Shown: piece by piece, positions 25,899 to 34,288 of the stretch
How positions within the stretch are numbered: position 1 is the stretch's first letter
Layout: the number at the start of each line of letters is the position of its first letter
Assembly (NCBI RefSeq): GCF_900168325.1
Contig: NZ_FVZE01000002.1
Coordinates: forward strand, 186,001 to 250,000
Source: Novosphingobium mathurense
Lineage (GTDB): Bacteria; Pseudomonadota; Alphaproteobacteria; Sphingomonadales; Sphingomonadaceae
Reading direction: 5' to 3'
Length of the DNA stretch: 64,000 nt
Translations under genes and position numbers: made by a program
The notes under the pieces: model-generated
The model's input: the letters and a program-made list of their open reading frames with translations, nothing else
Databases searched by the model: none
What the model was told of the DNA's origin: nothing

Positions 25899-26163
25899 AC
25901 CGGCCCGCCTGACTGCAGCAAACCCCCGGCGACCGGGGCGGTCCCTGTCTAAAGCGCCAAGCTTTCCTGCGCCTTGTGCCAGACCAAAAAGGCGGTTGGC
26001 ACGGTCGACTTTCGTGTATATCAGGCCCGCCAAGTCGGTATCGGCCCGGAGCACGTCCGGACCGCGTGCCGTCGAAGGGGGATACCAAGCGTACCATTGG
26101 TAAGCTGATGGCTCGTTGTCGGCCCCCCGGCAGTGGGTTGTCGAAAGCAAGGCAAGGGCAAAC
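25899..26163 (+). promoter_or_regulatory. Upstream region of the petABC operon
   Basis: A short CCCCGG/CCGGGG hairpin (25924-25938) after pgeF may help to end that transcript, though no T-run follows. Possible promoter boxes are TTGGCA (25996-26001) and TATATC (26017-26022), but the 15-bp spacer is short, so this is weak. A palindrome TACCAA-N8-TTGGTA lies at 26083-26102, with TACCATTGGTA nested inside it, about 60 bp before the petA start; it could be an operator or an RNA stem in the leader. Confidence 0.35.
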
Positions 26164-26697
26164 ATGGCAGAAGTAGATGGCGTGCGGCGGCGCGACTTCA
26201 TCAATATCGCCGCGGTAAGCGCGGCGGGTGTCGCTGGCGTTGGGGTAGTGATTCCCCTGGTCAGCCAGATGTCGGCATCGGCCGACGTTCTTGCGGCTTC
26301 GTCGACCGAAGTCGATATCTCCTCGATCCAGCCGGGGCAGGCGATCAAGGCGATTTTCCGCAAGCAGCCGGTCTTCGTGCGCAACCTGACTCCCAAGGAG
26401 ATCAAGGAAGCGAACGCGGTCGACGTCTCGACCCTGCGCGATCCGCAGACGCTTGAAGAGCGTACTAAGGAGGGCAAGGAAAACTGGCTCATCACCATGG
26501 GCGTTTGCACCCACCTGGGCTGCGTGCCGCTGGGTGCCGGCGACGGTGAGAACCGCGGCGAGTTCGGCGGTTATTTCTGCCCCTGCCACGGTTCGTCCTA
26601 CGACACTGCCGCCCGCATCCGTAAGGGCCCCGCGCCCAAGAACCTCGAGGTTCCGGAGTACGAATTCACCTCCGATACCGTCGTCAAGATCGGTTAA
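26164..26697 (+). CDS. petA: Ubiquinol-cytochrome c reductase, Rieske iron-sulfur subunit
   Basis: A 177-residue subunit of the cytochrome bc1 complex that passes electrons from ubiquinol to cytochrome c1. The N-terminus has a twin-arginine-type signal anchor (RRRDFINIAAVSAAG, residues 8-22) that stays as a membrane helix. The 2Fe-2S site is formed by CTHLGC and CPCHGS, with the conserved disulfide cysteines present. The C-terminal GPAPKNLEVPEYEF matches the family. It is the first gene of petABC, 23 bp before petB. Confidence 0.97.
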   Translation: MAEVDGVRRRDFINIAAVSAAGVAGVGVVIPLVSQMSASADVLAASSTEVDISSIQPGQAIKAIFRKQPVFVRNLTPKEIKEANAVDVSTLRDPQTLEERTKEGKENWLITMGVCTHLGCVPLGAGDGENRGEFGGYFCPCHGSSYDTAARIRKGPAPKNLEVPEYEFTSDTVVKIG

Positions 26698-26720
26698 GGC
26701 CAAGAGAGAGGATCACGATC

Positions 26721-28004
26721 ATGAGCTTTCCCTGGGCCAAGGAATACAAGCCTTCCCATCCCTTCATGAAGTGGATGGACGACCGGCTTCCCCTGCCGCG
26801 CCTCGTCTATAACGCTGTCGGCAGCGGCTACGAGGTTCCGCGCAACCTCAACTATTTCTGGAACTTCGGTTTCCTCGCGGGGCTCTGCCTCGTGCTGCAG
26901 ATCGTCACCGGTATCGTGATGGCGATGCACTATGCATCGAACACCGCGGTGGCTTTCGACACCATCGAAATGACGGTGCGCGACGTGAACTGGGGCTGGC
27001 TGATGCGCTATGCGCACGCCAACGGCGCCTCGGCCTTCTTCGTCGTCATCTACATCCATATCTTCCGCGGATTCTACTACGGCTCCTACAAGGCGCCGCG
27101 CGAAATGGTGTGGCTGCTGGGCGTCGTGATCTTCCTGTTGATGATGGCGACCGCCTTCATGGGCTACGTGCTTCCCTGGGGCCAGATGAGCTTCTGGGGT
27201 GCCAAGGTCATCACCGGCCTGTTCTCCGCGATCCCGCTTGTCGGTGAACCGCTGCAGCAGTGGCTGCTTGGCGGCTTCGCACCGGACAATGCCGCGCTGA
27301 ACCGCTTCTTCTCGCTGCACTACCTGCTGCCGTTCGTCATCCTGGGCGTCGTGATCCTGCACATCTGGGCACTGCACATCCCGGGCTCGTCGAACCCGAC
27401 CGGCGTCGAAGTGAAGAGCGAGAGCGACACCGTTCCGTTCTATCCCTACTACGTCGCCAAGGACGGCTGGGCGATCGGCGTGTTCGCGTTCCTGTACTGC
27501 CTGATGGTGTTCTTCTTCCCGAACGCCCTGGGCCACCCGGACAACTACATCCCGGCCAACCCGATGAGCACCCCGGCGCACATCGTGCCCGAATGGTACT
27601 TCTGGCCGTTCTACGCGATCCTGCGCGCCTTCACCCAGGACTTCTTCTTCATCCCGGCCAAGCTCATGGGCGTGCTGGCGATGTTCGGCGCGATCCTCGT
27701 CTGGTTCTTCCTGCCGTGGCTCGACAAGTCGCCGGTGCGTTCGGGCTCCTATCGTCCGATGTACAAGAAGTTCTTCTGGTTCGGCCTGATCCCGGCCATG
27801 GCGGTCCTGTTCTACTGCGGCGGTGCGCCGGCTGAAGAACCCTACGTCATGTTCAGTCAGATCGCCGCGCTGTACTACTTCGCGCACTTCCTGATTGTCC
27901 TGCCGATCGTCTCGGCGATCGAGAAGCCGCTGCCGCTGCCTTATTCCATCACCGAGTCCGTTCTCGGCGAGGATGAGGCTGCCAAGCTCGCTCCCTCGGC
28001 GTGA
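26721..28004 (+). CDS. petB: Cytochrome b of the bc1 complex
   Basis: A 427-residue eight-helix inner-membrane protein carrying the two b-type hemes. The heme histidines lie in helices two and four (MAMHYASN; YIHIFRG; FILLMMATA region), and the Qo-site PEWY motif is intact (HIVPEWYFWP). Length is typical of alphaproteobacterial PetB and exceeds mitochondrial cytochrome b. It has a RBS in AGAGAGGATCACG. It lies between petA and petC in one operon. Confidence 0.97.
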   Translation: MSFPWAKEYKPSHPFMKWMDDRLPLPRLVYNAVGSGYEVPRNLNYFWNFGFLAGLCLVLQIVTGIVMAMHYASNTAVAFDTIEMTVRDVNWGWLMRYAHANGASAFFVVIYIHIFRGFYYGSYKAPREMVWLLGVVIFLLMMATAFMGYVLPWGQMSFWGAKVITGLFSAIPLVGEPLQQWLLGGFAPDNAALNRFFSLHYLLPFVILGVVILHIWALHIPGSSNPTGVEVKSESDTVPFYPYYVAKDGWAIGVFAFLYCLMVFFFPNALGHPDNYIPANPMSTPAHIVPEWYFWPFYAILRAFTQDFFFIPAKLMGVLAMFGAILVWFFLPWLDKSPVRSGSYRPMYKKFFWFGLIPAMAVLFYCGGAPAEEPYVMFSQIAALYYFAHFLIVLPIVSAIEKPLPLPYSITESVLGEDEAAKLAPSA

Positions 28005-28032
28005 TCAACAGCTAGAACGAAAGACGAAAGAC

Positions 28033-28869
28033 ATGGCACGCATTCTCTCGATCCTCGTCGGGCTGTTCTTCACGGTAGCCCTGGCCTGGTCCTTCGTACT
28101 CGGCGCCATTACGGCTGCGACTGAACCGTCGCCGCTCACGGCTGAGAAGAAGTTCCACCTTGGGCCCAAGGAAGTACATTTCTCGTTCGACGGGCCCTTC
28201 GGCAAGTTCGACAACCAGCAGCTCCAGCGGGGCTTCCAAGTCTACAAGGAAGTCTGCTCGGCCTGCCACGCGCTCAAGCATGTCGCGTTCCGCGATCTTG
28301 CCGCGCTCGGCTATACCGAAGCTGAAGTGAAGGCGATTGCGGCGGGCTTCTCGGTTCCGGGCGTCGATCCGAACACCGGTGAATCCACCATGCGTCCCGG
28401 CGCCCCGACGGATTACTTCCCGTCGCCGTTCGCCAATGACGTTGCCGCCCGCGCTGCGAACAATAACGCGATTCCGCCGGATCTCTCGCTGATCACGAAG
28501 GCGCGTCACGAAGGCTCGGCTTACGTGTACTCCCTGATGACCGGCTTCCAGGAACAGCCCGCCGAACTCCTGAAGGAGTTCCCGGATGCCAAGACGCCGT
28601 CGGGCCTGCACTATAACCCGTACTTCGCGAACCTGAACCTCGCTATGGCCCCGCCGCTGGTTGCCGATGGCCAGGTCGAGTATGGCGACGGCACCAAGTC
28701 GACCGTCGACCAGATGTCGAAGGACGTTGCCGCGTTCCTCACCTGGGCGGCAGAGCCCAAGCTCGAGAAGCGCAAGCAGACGGGCTGGCCGATCCTCGGC
28801 TTCCTGCTCTTCGCGACCATCCTGGGCTACATGTCGTACCGGAACATCTGGGCCGACAAGAAGCACTGA
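28033..28869 (+). CDS. petC: Cytochrome c1
   Basis: A 278-residue periplasm-facing c-type cytochrome of the bc1 complex. A signal anchor (ILSILVGLFFTVALAWSF) is followed by the heme site CSACH (residues 75-79), the PDLSLI and NLNLAMAPPL segments (the methionine is the likely axial ligand), and a C-terminal membrane anchor (WPILGFLLFATILGYMSY). The gene begins 28 bp after petB. A strong hairpin follows it. Confidence 0.97.
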   Translation: MARILSILVGLFFTVALAWSFVLGAITAATEPSPLTAEKKFHLGPKEVHFSFDGPFGKFDNQQLQRGFQVYKEVCSACHALKHVAFRDLAALGYTEAEVKAIAAGFSVPGVDPNTGESTMRPGAPTDYFPSPFANDVAARAANNNAIPPDLSLITKARHEGSAYVYSLMTGFQEQPAELLKEFPDAKTPSGLHYNPYFANLNLAMAPPLVADGQVEYGDGTKSTVDQMSKDVAAFLTWAAEPKLEKRKQTGWPILGFLLFATILGYMSYRNIWADKKH

Positions 28870-28897
28870 TAACCCGGTCTTCCGGACCGGCACGCAG

Positions 28898-28928
28898 GCG
28901 CCCCTCCATCTCCGGATGGCAGGGGCGC
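28898..28928 (+). terminator. Hairpin terminator after petABC
   Basis: The arms GCGCCCCT (28898-28905) and AGGGGCGC (28921-28928) are perfectly complementary, and an inner CCATC/GATGG pairing extends the stem around a TCCG loop. Only a weak T-rich tail follows (TTCGCATTT), so termination may be partial and apt may also receive read-through from petABC. Confidence 0.65.
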
Positions 28929-28952
28929 TTCGCATTTGAAGGAGTGAAAACC

Positions 28953-29489
28953 GTGAGTCCCGAAGACCTCAAGGCGCTCGTGCGCTCGATCCCGGATTTC
29001 CCCAAGCCGGGTATCCTGTTTCGCGATGTCACGACCCTGATAAGCGACGGTCCCGGATTTGCCGCCGCCGTGGCGATGCTGTCGCAGCGTGTCGAGGCGG
29101 CCGGGGCCGAGGCTATCGCGGGAATTGAGGCGCGCGGGTTCATTTTCGGGGCGGCGGTCGCGGCGCACTGCGGTGTGGGCTTCATCCCGGTGCGCAAGCC
29201 CGGCAAGCTTCCCGTCCCGGTGCTCGCGATCGACTATGCGCTGGAATACGGGACCGACACGCTCGAGATTGACCCCGGTGCGATCGCCCAAGGCAGCCGG
29301 ATCGTGCTGATGGACGATCTCATCGCAACTGGCGGCACGGCAATGGCCGCTCTCGAACTGATCCGGCGCGCAGGCGGCGTGGTCGAAGAGGCATTGTTCC
29401 TCGTCGACCTGCCGGAGCTGGGCGGTACGTCACGACTGCGCGAGGCCGGCGTCTCGGTAGAAGCGCTGCTCGACTTCCCCGGGCACTGA
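28953..29489 (+). CDS. apt: Adenine phosphoribosyltransferase
   Basis: A 178-residue purine-salvage enzyme making AMP from adenine and PRPP. Motifs are IPDFPKPGILFRDVTTL at the N-terminus, AIAGIEARGFIFG, and the PRPP loop VLMDDLIATGGTA. GTG at 28953 is chosen because AAGGAG lies 9 bp upstream of it; the in-frame GTG at 28944 sits directly on that site. Close to petC (83 bp) with a hairpin in between; convergent with the malonyl-CoA decarboxylase gene. Confidence 0.95.
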   Translation: MSPEDLKALVRSIPDFPKPGILFRDVTTLISDGPGFAAAVAMLSQRVEAAGAEAIAGIEARGFIFGAAVAAHCGVGFIPVRKPGKLPVPVLAIDYALEYGTDTLEIDPGAIAQGSRIVLMDDLIATGGTAMAALELIRRAGGVVEEALFLVDLPELGGTSRLREAGVSVEALLDFPGH

Positions 29490-29511
29490 CCGGCGAGCGT
29501 TGCCCGCCGTC

Positions 29512-30873
29512 TCAGGCCGGTACCGAATCCCTGCCCTTGGCGGCGCCATTCTTCTTGCCGCCCTTCTTGCCTTCGGACTCTTCGAGCAGGGCCTGTACGG
29601 CCTTGGAACAGGCTATGGTGCCCACTTCGGTCAGCGCGAAGTAGTTCGCTTCGATCTCATCGAGATCGTAGAGATAGTTCACCATGACCCCGTGCGACTG
29701 CTTCTGGCCATTGGCCGAGAGATCCGCATTGGCATGGATCGCCTCGAGCCGGGCTCCGTTGCCAAGGTGGAAGCGGGCGACGGGATCGAGAGGCTCCCCG
29801 CCTTTCCCCTTGGCTTCGACCAGATAGCGCGCGGCGAGATGTTTGAGTTCGCCCGATCCGGGCAGCCGCGCATCGGTCCCCCGCTCGCTGGCGAGCCACT
29901 TGGCGAAGCCCGGAACCGGTGAGAGCGTGGCGAAGGTCTTGAGGTGGGGCAGTTCCTCCTTGAGGAGGCCGACGACGCGCTTGATCAGGTGGTTGCCGAA
30001 GGGAATGCCCTTGAGGCCGACCTGGCAATTGCTGATCGAGTAGAAGATCGCGCAGCTCGCCTCGCGTGGATCCATTGTCTCGCGCTCTTCGGCGATCACC
30101 TCGTGGATCGCGCCCGGCAGCTGCGGGGTGAGGGCCACTTCGACGAAGATCAGCGGATCGTCGCGCATCTGGGGATGGAAGAAGCCGTAGCAGCGCCGGT
30201 CCACCGGCTCGACGCGGCGGCGCAGGTCGTCCCAACCATGGATCGTGTGGACCGCTTCGTAGCGGATGATGCGCTCCAGCAGCGATGCCGGCGAATCCCA
30301 GGCGATCCGTCGCAGCTCGAGAAACCCCGCGTTGAACCAGGCGGTGAAGGCGCTTTCCAGCTCGCGGTCCAGCGCGGCCATGCCTGACGAGCGCGAAGCA
30401 CGCGGTACGGCCAGCAGGTCCTCGCGCAGACCGATCAGGCGCTGCGTGCCCTGCGGTGCGAGGTTGAGCTGATTGATCATCCGGTGGCTGGGCAGTTCGG
30501 TTGCGTGGTTCAGCGCCAGTGCCGCGGCCTCGTCACGCTTCTCGTTCCATCGCACGATGGCCTTGTCGATCGCCTTGGTATCGGCCGGATGCCGTTCATG
30601 GACCTTGGCGAGAAATTCCTGCCGAGCCTCGGCATCGCTGGCCTCGTAGAGGTCGAAAAAGGCAGATGCGAGAGCTGGGCCGGATGCCCGTCCACGCAGC
30701 GAGAGCAGGGCATCGGCGATTTCCAGCAGGCCCTCGCCGCCGCTGCGCCGGGATGTGACGCCAAGGCCGCGCAGCAGCTTGCCGAGGCCCGAGTTCAGCA
30801 ACAGGTCGAGCGCGTTGCGGCGCCTGCCGGTTGCCTGTTCATCGGTCGGGTTTGGCGTACGGGATGGGCTCAT
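29512..30873 (-). CDS. mlycD: Malonyl-CoA decarboxylase
   Basis: A 453-residue enzyme converting malonyl-CoA to acetyl-CoA and CO2. The N-terminal helical domain (about 1-190) is followed by the GNAT-like catalytic domain with YEAVHTIHGWDDLRRR, RRCYGFFHPQMRDDPLIF, ATLSPVPGFAKWL and HGVMVNYLYDLDEIE, all characteristic of MLYCD. The lysine-rich end is a low-complexity tail. ATG at 30873 gives the natural N-terminus; upstream in-frame codons lack resemblance. It stands alone, convergent with apt. Confidence 0.93.
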   Translation of the reverse strand: MSPSRTPNPTDEQATGRRRNALDLLLNSGLGKLLRGLGVTSRRSGGEGLLEIADALLSLRGRASGPALASAFFDLYEASDAEARQEFLAKVHERHPADTKAIDKAIVRWNEKRDEAAALALNHATELPSHRMINQLNLAPQGTQRLIGLREDLLAVPRASRSSGMAALDRELESAFTAWFNAGFLELRRIAWDSPASLLERIIRYEAVHTIHGWDDLRRRVEPVDRRCYGFFHPQMRDDPLIFVEVALTPQLPGAIHEVIAEERETMDPREASCAIFYSISNCQVGLKGIPFGNHLIKRVVGLLKEELPHLKTFATLSPVPGFAKWLASERGTDARLPGSGELKHLAARYLVEAKGKGGEPLDPVARFHLGNGARLEAIHANADLSANGQKQSHGVMVNYLYDLDEIEANYFALTEVGTIACSKAVQALLEESEGKKGGKKNGAAKGRDSVPA

Positions 30874-31135
30874 CGTCGTGCGACTCCTCGTCTGGCTGTC
30901 GTTCCAGCATAACATTGCTGCACTTGCGAGAACACGATGTCGTGGCCACTTTCCGCGTTGCAAGGGGTGCTGTCCGTACGGCCCGCCACGCCGCCGGTCG
31001 CTTGCGTCGACCCGAGGGCCACCATCCACAACGAGAATTCATTTCAGTGCAAGAGAGGCGTTGACGAAACGACGTTTCTGGTGAAAAGCGACTGCACGAA
31101 GCGGCTTGCTTTGACCGGACCAGACACCGGATCGA

Positions 31136-31209
31136 GCGGGTATAGCATAGTGGTAATGCTCTAGCCTTCCAAGCTAGCTAGGCGGGTTCGATTCCCGCTA
31201 CCCGCTCCA
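31136..31209 (+). tRNA. tRNA-Gly, anticodon TCC
   Basis: A complete 74-nt cloverleaf. The 7-bp acceptor stem GCGGGTA/TACCCGC is perfect. The D-arm contains AGTGGTAAT. The anticodon arm is CTAGC-CTTCCAA-GCTAG with TCC at the anticodon. The T arm GCGGG-TTCGATT-CCCGC is perfect. CCA is encoded at the 3' end. Anticodon TCC reads GGA/GGG glycine codons. Confidence 0.97.
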
Positions 31210-31295
31210 GCCGCCCTCCCGGACATTCGAAATCGATCTGCAGTGCAGCAGCCGTCCGCGCGCAATAGCCGGACGACCGCCTGTTGCTGCCTTCG

Positions 31296-32066
31296 TCAGC
31301 GCGCCTGCGGTGCAGCCGCGGCCGCGTCTGCAGGAAGACCGCCGAGCTGGGTCACGAGCTTGGTATAGGCATCGAGATAGGCCAGGACGATGATCTGCCC
31401 GATCTGGGTGTTCTGGTAACCGCCGCCGGCGGCGCCACCGAAAGTATTGCCGCCGAACAGGCCGCCGGCGCCGAAGCTGATGTCGGACTTGCGGGCATAG
31501 CCCTCGGTCAGCGCTTCTTCGACCGTCGTGCGCGAATTGACGATGGACAGCGTCACATTCGCCTCGCCCTTCTTCACGTTGAGGCCGCCCGCAACTGCGC
31601 CGAAGCCGCGACCGAACAGGCCGCCGCCGACACTGCCGAGAATGCCGCCGACGCCGCCGCCGCCCGAATTGGAATTGGTGCTGACGATGTCGGGCTGCAG
31701 GAAGTAATCGGCTGCCTTGATCTGGCCCTTGCCGATATTGGAACCCTTCTGCAGTTCACCCTGATCCGCCAATGCGCGCTCCATGGCGCTGCTCTGCAGC
31801 GACCGGCCACGGTTGACGAGCGTGAAGCAGCCGGAACGCTGCACGAAGATGCGCAGGATGGCTTCCGGACTGCCCAGGCTCAGTTCACGCCACCACTGGT
31901 TGTCGGGCTCCACGATTCCGACGGTGCCCAGGTTCTTGGTGCAGTGCGGGATGTCGCGGGTTCCCTGTTCCTGCTGCTTGCGTGCCGACGACTTGTCGGC
32001 CGCCGTTGCAACATGGGGCAAGGTAGCGATTGCGATTGCGCCAAGTGCGCAGGCGAGCTTTTTCAT
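31296..32066 (-). CDS. CsgG/HfaB-like secreted protein
   Basis: A 256-residue protein with a signal peptide (KKLACALGAIAIATLP, cleavage after VATA). The region around ELSLGSPEAILRIFVQRSGCFTLVNR and QKGSNIGKGQIKAADYFLQ resembles CsgG/HfaB outer-membrane channel proteins, and the C-terminal part has VNVTLSIVNSRT-like strands and a QIIVLAYLDAYTKLV helix. A long glycine-rich linker (about 130-160) interrupts the domain. Unlike classical CsgG, no lipobox cysteine follows the signal peptide, so it may be periplasmic or a non-lipidated variant. The ATG at 32066 is preferred because AGGAGG is 10 bp upstream. The nearest gene upstream is panC. Confidence 0.75.
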   Translation of the reverse strand: MKKLACALGAIAIATLPHVATAADKSSARKQQEQGTRDIPHCTKNLGTVGIVEPDNQWWRELSLGSPEAILRIFVQRSGCFTLVNRGRSLQSSAMERALADQGELQKGSNIGKGQIKAADYFLQPDIVSTNSNSGGGGVGGILGSVGGGLFGRGFGAVAGGLNVKKGEANVTLSIVNSRTTVEEALTEGYARKSDISFGAGGLFGGNTFGGAAGGGYQNTQIGQIIVLAYLDAYTKLVTQLGGLPADAAAAAPQAR

Positions 32067-32171
32067 GAAATCCATCCCTCCTGACGGGCGCTCAATTGGA
32101 GTCGCCATCAGCCCACTTCCCGGGCTTGGCCAAGTTTAGTCCAGATTTCGAAGTCAACAACAGTATATTTC

Positions 32172-32187
32172 AGTGACTTTTGTCACA
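32172..32187. promoter_or_regulatory. CRP-like palindrome upstream of the CsgG-like gene
   Basis: The sequence AGTGA-CTTTTG-TCACA differs from the CRP consensus TGTGA-N6-TCACA at one position. It lies about 105 bp upstream of the CsgG-like start codon and directly abuts the panC stop codon. An A/T-rich stretch (32150-32171) lies beside it, consistent with a promoter. A plain hairpin ending panC is the alternative; no T-run follows. Confidence 0.45.
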
Positions 32188-33045
32188 TTACTGGGGCTGG
32201 ACTGCCATATTGTCTATGAGCCGCGCCTTGCCGATCCTCGCTGCGACCAGCAGGCGCATCGGCCCGTCACCGCGCGCATTGAGCGGTGCGAGGCTGTCGG
32301 CATCGGCGAGCCGGGCATAGTCGATGGCAGAGAAACCACCGGACAGCAGCGTAGCCTCGAGCCGCGCAAGGACCCCCGCGACGCTTTCGTTGGCTTCCAT
32401 GGCAGCGATGGCGGTCTTCATCGCGGCAGGCAGGGTTGCCGCTTGTGCGCGCTGTTCGGGCGTGAGGTAGGCATTGCGCGACGACATCGCGAGGCCGTCC
32501 GCTTCGCGCACGGTTTCCACACCGATGATGTTATCGGCCATGGGCAGGGTGAGGTCGAGGTCGCGGGCCATGCGGCGAATGACCGCAAGCTGCTGCCAGT
32601 CCTTGGCCCCGAACAGCGCGAAGTCGGGCCGGACCTGGTTGAACAGTTTGCACACGACGGTGGCGACGCCGTCGAAGTGACCGGGGCGCGAAGCGCCGCA
32701 GAAGCCTTCGCTCACGCCGGACACCGAGATGTTGCTGGCAAAGCCGACCGGATACATGACATCGACGGTGGGCGCCCACAGCACGTCCACGCCTTCGGCC
32801 TCCAGCAGCGCCGAATCGCGCTCAAGCTGGCGGGGATAGGCGTCGAGATCCTCGCCTGCGCCGAATTGCAGGGGGTTCACGAAGATCGAGACGGCGACAT
32901 GGTCCGCCCGGACCTTCGCCTCGCGAACGAGTGTCAGATGGCCTTCATGAAGCGCTCCCATGGTCGGGACGAAGGCGAGCGATCCACGGGCGCGCAGAGC
33001 GTCGACTGCACGGCGTAGTGGATCAAGGCTGTGGACGGTTTGCAT
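32188..33045 (-). CDS. panC: Pantothenate synthetase
   Basis: A 285-residue enzyme condensing pantoate and beta-alanine with ATP to give pantothenate, in the cytoplasm. It has the class I-type nucleotide motif VPTMGALHEGH (residues 26-36), SIFVNPLQFGAGEDLDAYPR, the LFGAKDWQQL segment, and the KMSKS-equivalent LAMSSRNAYL. Length is normal. It stands alone between mipZ (divergent) and the CsgG-like gene. Confidence 0.96.
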   Translation of the reverse strand: MQTVHSLDPLRRAVDALRARGSLAFVPTMGALHEGHLTLVREAKVRADHVAVSIFVNPLQFGAGEDLDAYPRQLERDSALLEAEGVDVLWAPTVDVMYPVGFASNISVSGVSEGFCGASRPGHFDGVATVVCKLFNQVRPDFALFGAKDWQQLAVIRRMARDLDLTLPMADNIIGVETVREADGLAMSSRNAYLTPEQRAQAATLPAAMKTAIAAMEANESVAGVLARLEATLLSGGFSAIDYARLADADSLAPLNARGDGPMRLLVAARIGKARLIDNMAVQPQ

Positions 33046-33185
33046 TGCTGACGGCTGCTCCGATATGATGCCCTTGACCGGCTGGCGCGCCGGCCATTAG
33101 CCGCAGCGCGCCGGGGGCGGCAATGTATTTGACTTGGTGGCCGGGTAAATAGCCCGCATCAACAGGGAAAGCGAACACAGGTCTC

Positions 33186-33998
33186 GTGACAGCGCATCGC
33201 ATCGTCTTCGCCAACGAAAAGGGCGGTACCGGCAAGTCCACCACCGCCGTCCACGTAGCCATCGGCCTTGCCTATCAGGGCGCGAAAGTGGCCGCGATCG
33301 ATCTCGATCCGCGCCAGCGCACCCTGTTCCGCTATCTGGAAAACCGTGTGGAGACCGAACAGCGGCGCGAGATTGCGCTGCCCGGCGCGCGCTTCGCGGT
33401 CTATGACGGCGACGACGTCAACGAACTCGACGCGCTGTCCGAGGAAATCGCCGACGGTTACGACTTCCTGATCTTCGACACTCCGGGTCGCGACGACGTC
33501 TTCGCCCGCCACGTGGCGACGACTGCGGATACACTCGTCACCCCGCTGAACGACAGCTTCGTCGACTTCGACCTTATCGGCCAGGTGGAGAGCGAGAGCT
33601 TCCGTGTGAAGAAGCTCTCCTTCTATGCCGAGCTCATGTGGGAAACGCGCAAGAAGCGCGGCTTGAAGACGATCCAGGAAGGCCGCCGCGAACTGGACTG
33701 GGTGGTGGTGCGCAACCGCGTACAGCACGTCGAGGCACGCAACATGCGCCGTCTCGACGAAGCCCTGAAGGAACTGTCCAAGCGTGTGGGTTTCCGCATC
33801 GCCAGCGGCCTTTCGGAACGCGTCATCTACCGCGAGCTGTTCCCCTCCGGCCTGACCCTGCTCGACAAGGGCCATCTCGGCGAACTGGGCACCAGCCATC
33901 TCGTTGCCCGGCAGGAACTGCGCAGCCTCGTTGCCGGCCTCAACCTGCCGGTGCCGGTCCGCGACAAGGGCGAACTCGAACTCGCGTCGCACGCATGA
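33186..33998 (+). CDS. mipZ: MipZ division-plane positioning ATPase
   Basis: A 270-residue ParA-like ATPase. The deviant Walker A motif KGGTGKSTTAVHVA starts at about residue 11, followed by IDLDPRQRTLFRYLENR (characteristic of MipZ) and DFLIFDTPGRDD. In Caulobacter, MipZ dimers form a gradient from the chromosome pole and inhibit FtsZ. The GTG start at 33186 is the only one giving the family N-terminus. Its stop overlaps the start of the J-domain gene by ATGA. Confidence 0.94.
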   Translation: MTAHRIVFANEKGGTGKSTTAVHVAIGLAYQGAKVAAIDLDPRQRTLFRYLENRVETEQRREIALPGARFAVYDGDDVNELDALSEEIADGYDFLIFDTPGRDDVFARHVATTADTLVTPLNDSFVDFDLIGQVESESFRVKKLSFYAELMWETRKKRGLKTIQEGRRELDWVVVRNRVQHVEARNMRRLDEALKELSKRVGFRIASGLSERVIYRELFPSGLTLLDKGHLGELGTSHLVARQELRSLVAGLNLPVPVRDKGELELASHA

Positions 33999-34288
33999 AA
34001 TTCCTGTGGCTGGCGGCGCTGGCATGCATCGCCTGGAAGCTCGCGTTCGGGCGCTGGCCATGGGAATCGCGCAAGCGCAGCGGCAAGGCTTTCCCCCGCG
34101 CGCGCGCGCGGGCCCTGTTGGGCGTATCGGAAGGGGCCAGCCGCAAGGACATTCTCGAGGCGCACAAGCGGCTTGTTGCGCAAGTGCATCCCGACCGGGG
34201 CGGCTCGAACGAAAAGGTTCATGAGGCCAACGAGGCGCGCGACATCCTGCTTGCCAATCTCCCTCAGGACAGCACTCCCAAGCCATGA
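33995..34288 (+). CDS. Membrane-anchored J-domain protein
   Basis: A 97-residue protein with one N-terminal membrane helix ([17 protein letters not shown]) and a C-terminal J domain (about 38-90) with the HPD tripeptide intact (QVHPDRGG) and the ARALLGV start. J-domain proteins stimulate Hsp70 ATPase; TIM14/Pam18-like proteins have the same helix-plus-J layout. The start overlaps mipZ and the stop overlaps the mutase gene, each by ATGA. Partner is unknown. Confidence 0.9.
   Translation: MKFLWLAALACIAWKLAFGRWPWESRKRSGKAFPRARARALLGVSEGASRKDILEAHKRLVAQVHPDRGGSNEKVHEANEARDILLANLPQDSTPKP

Noticed and set aside
31061-31090. Promoter boxes upstream of tRNA-Gly (TTGACG and following A-rich stretch)
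   Set aside because: The -10 part does not match and spacing is poor, so no promoter is called.
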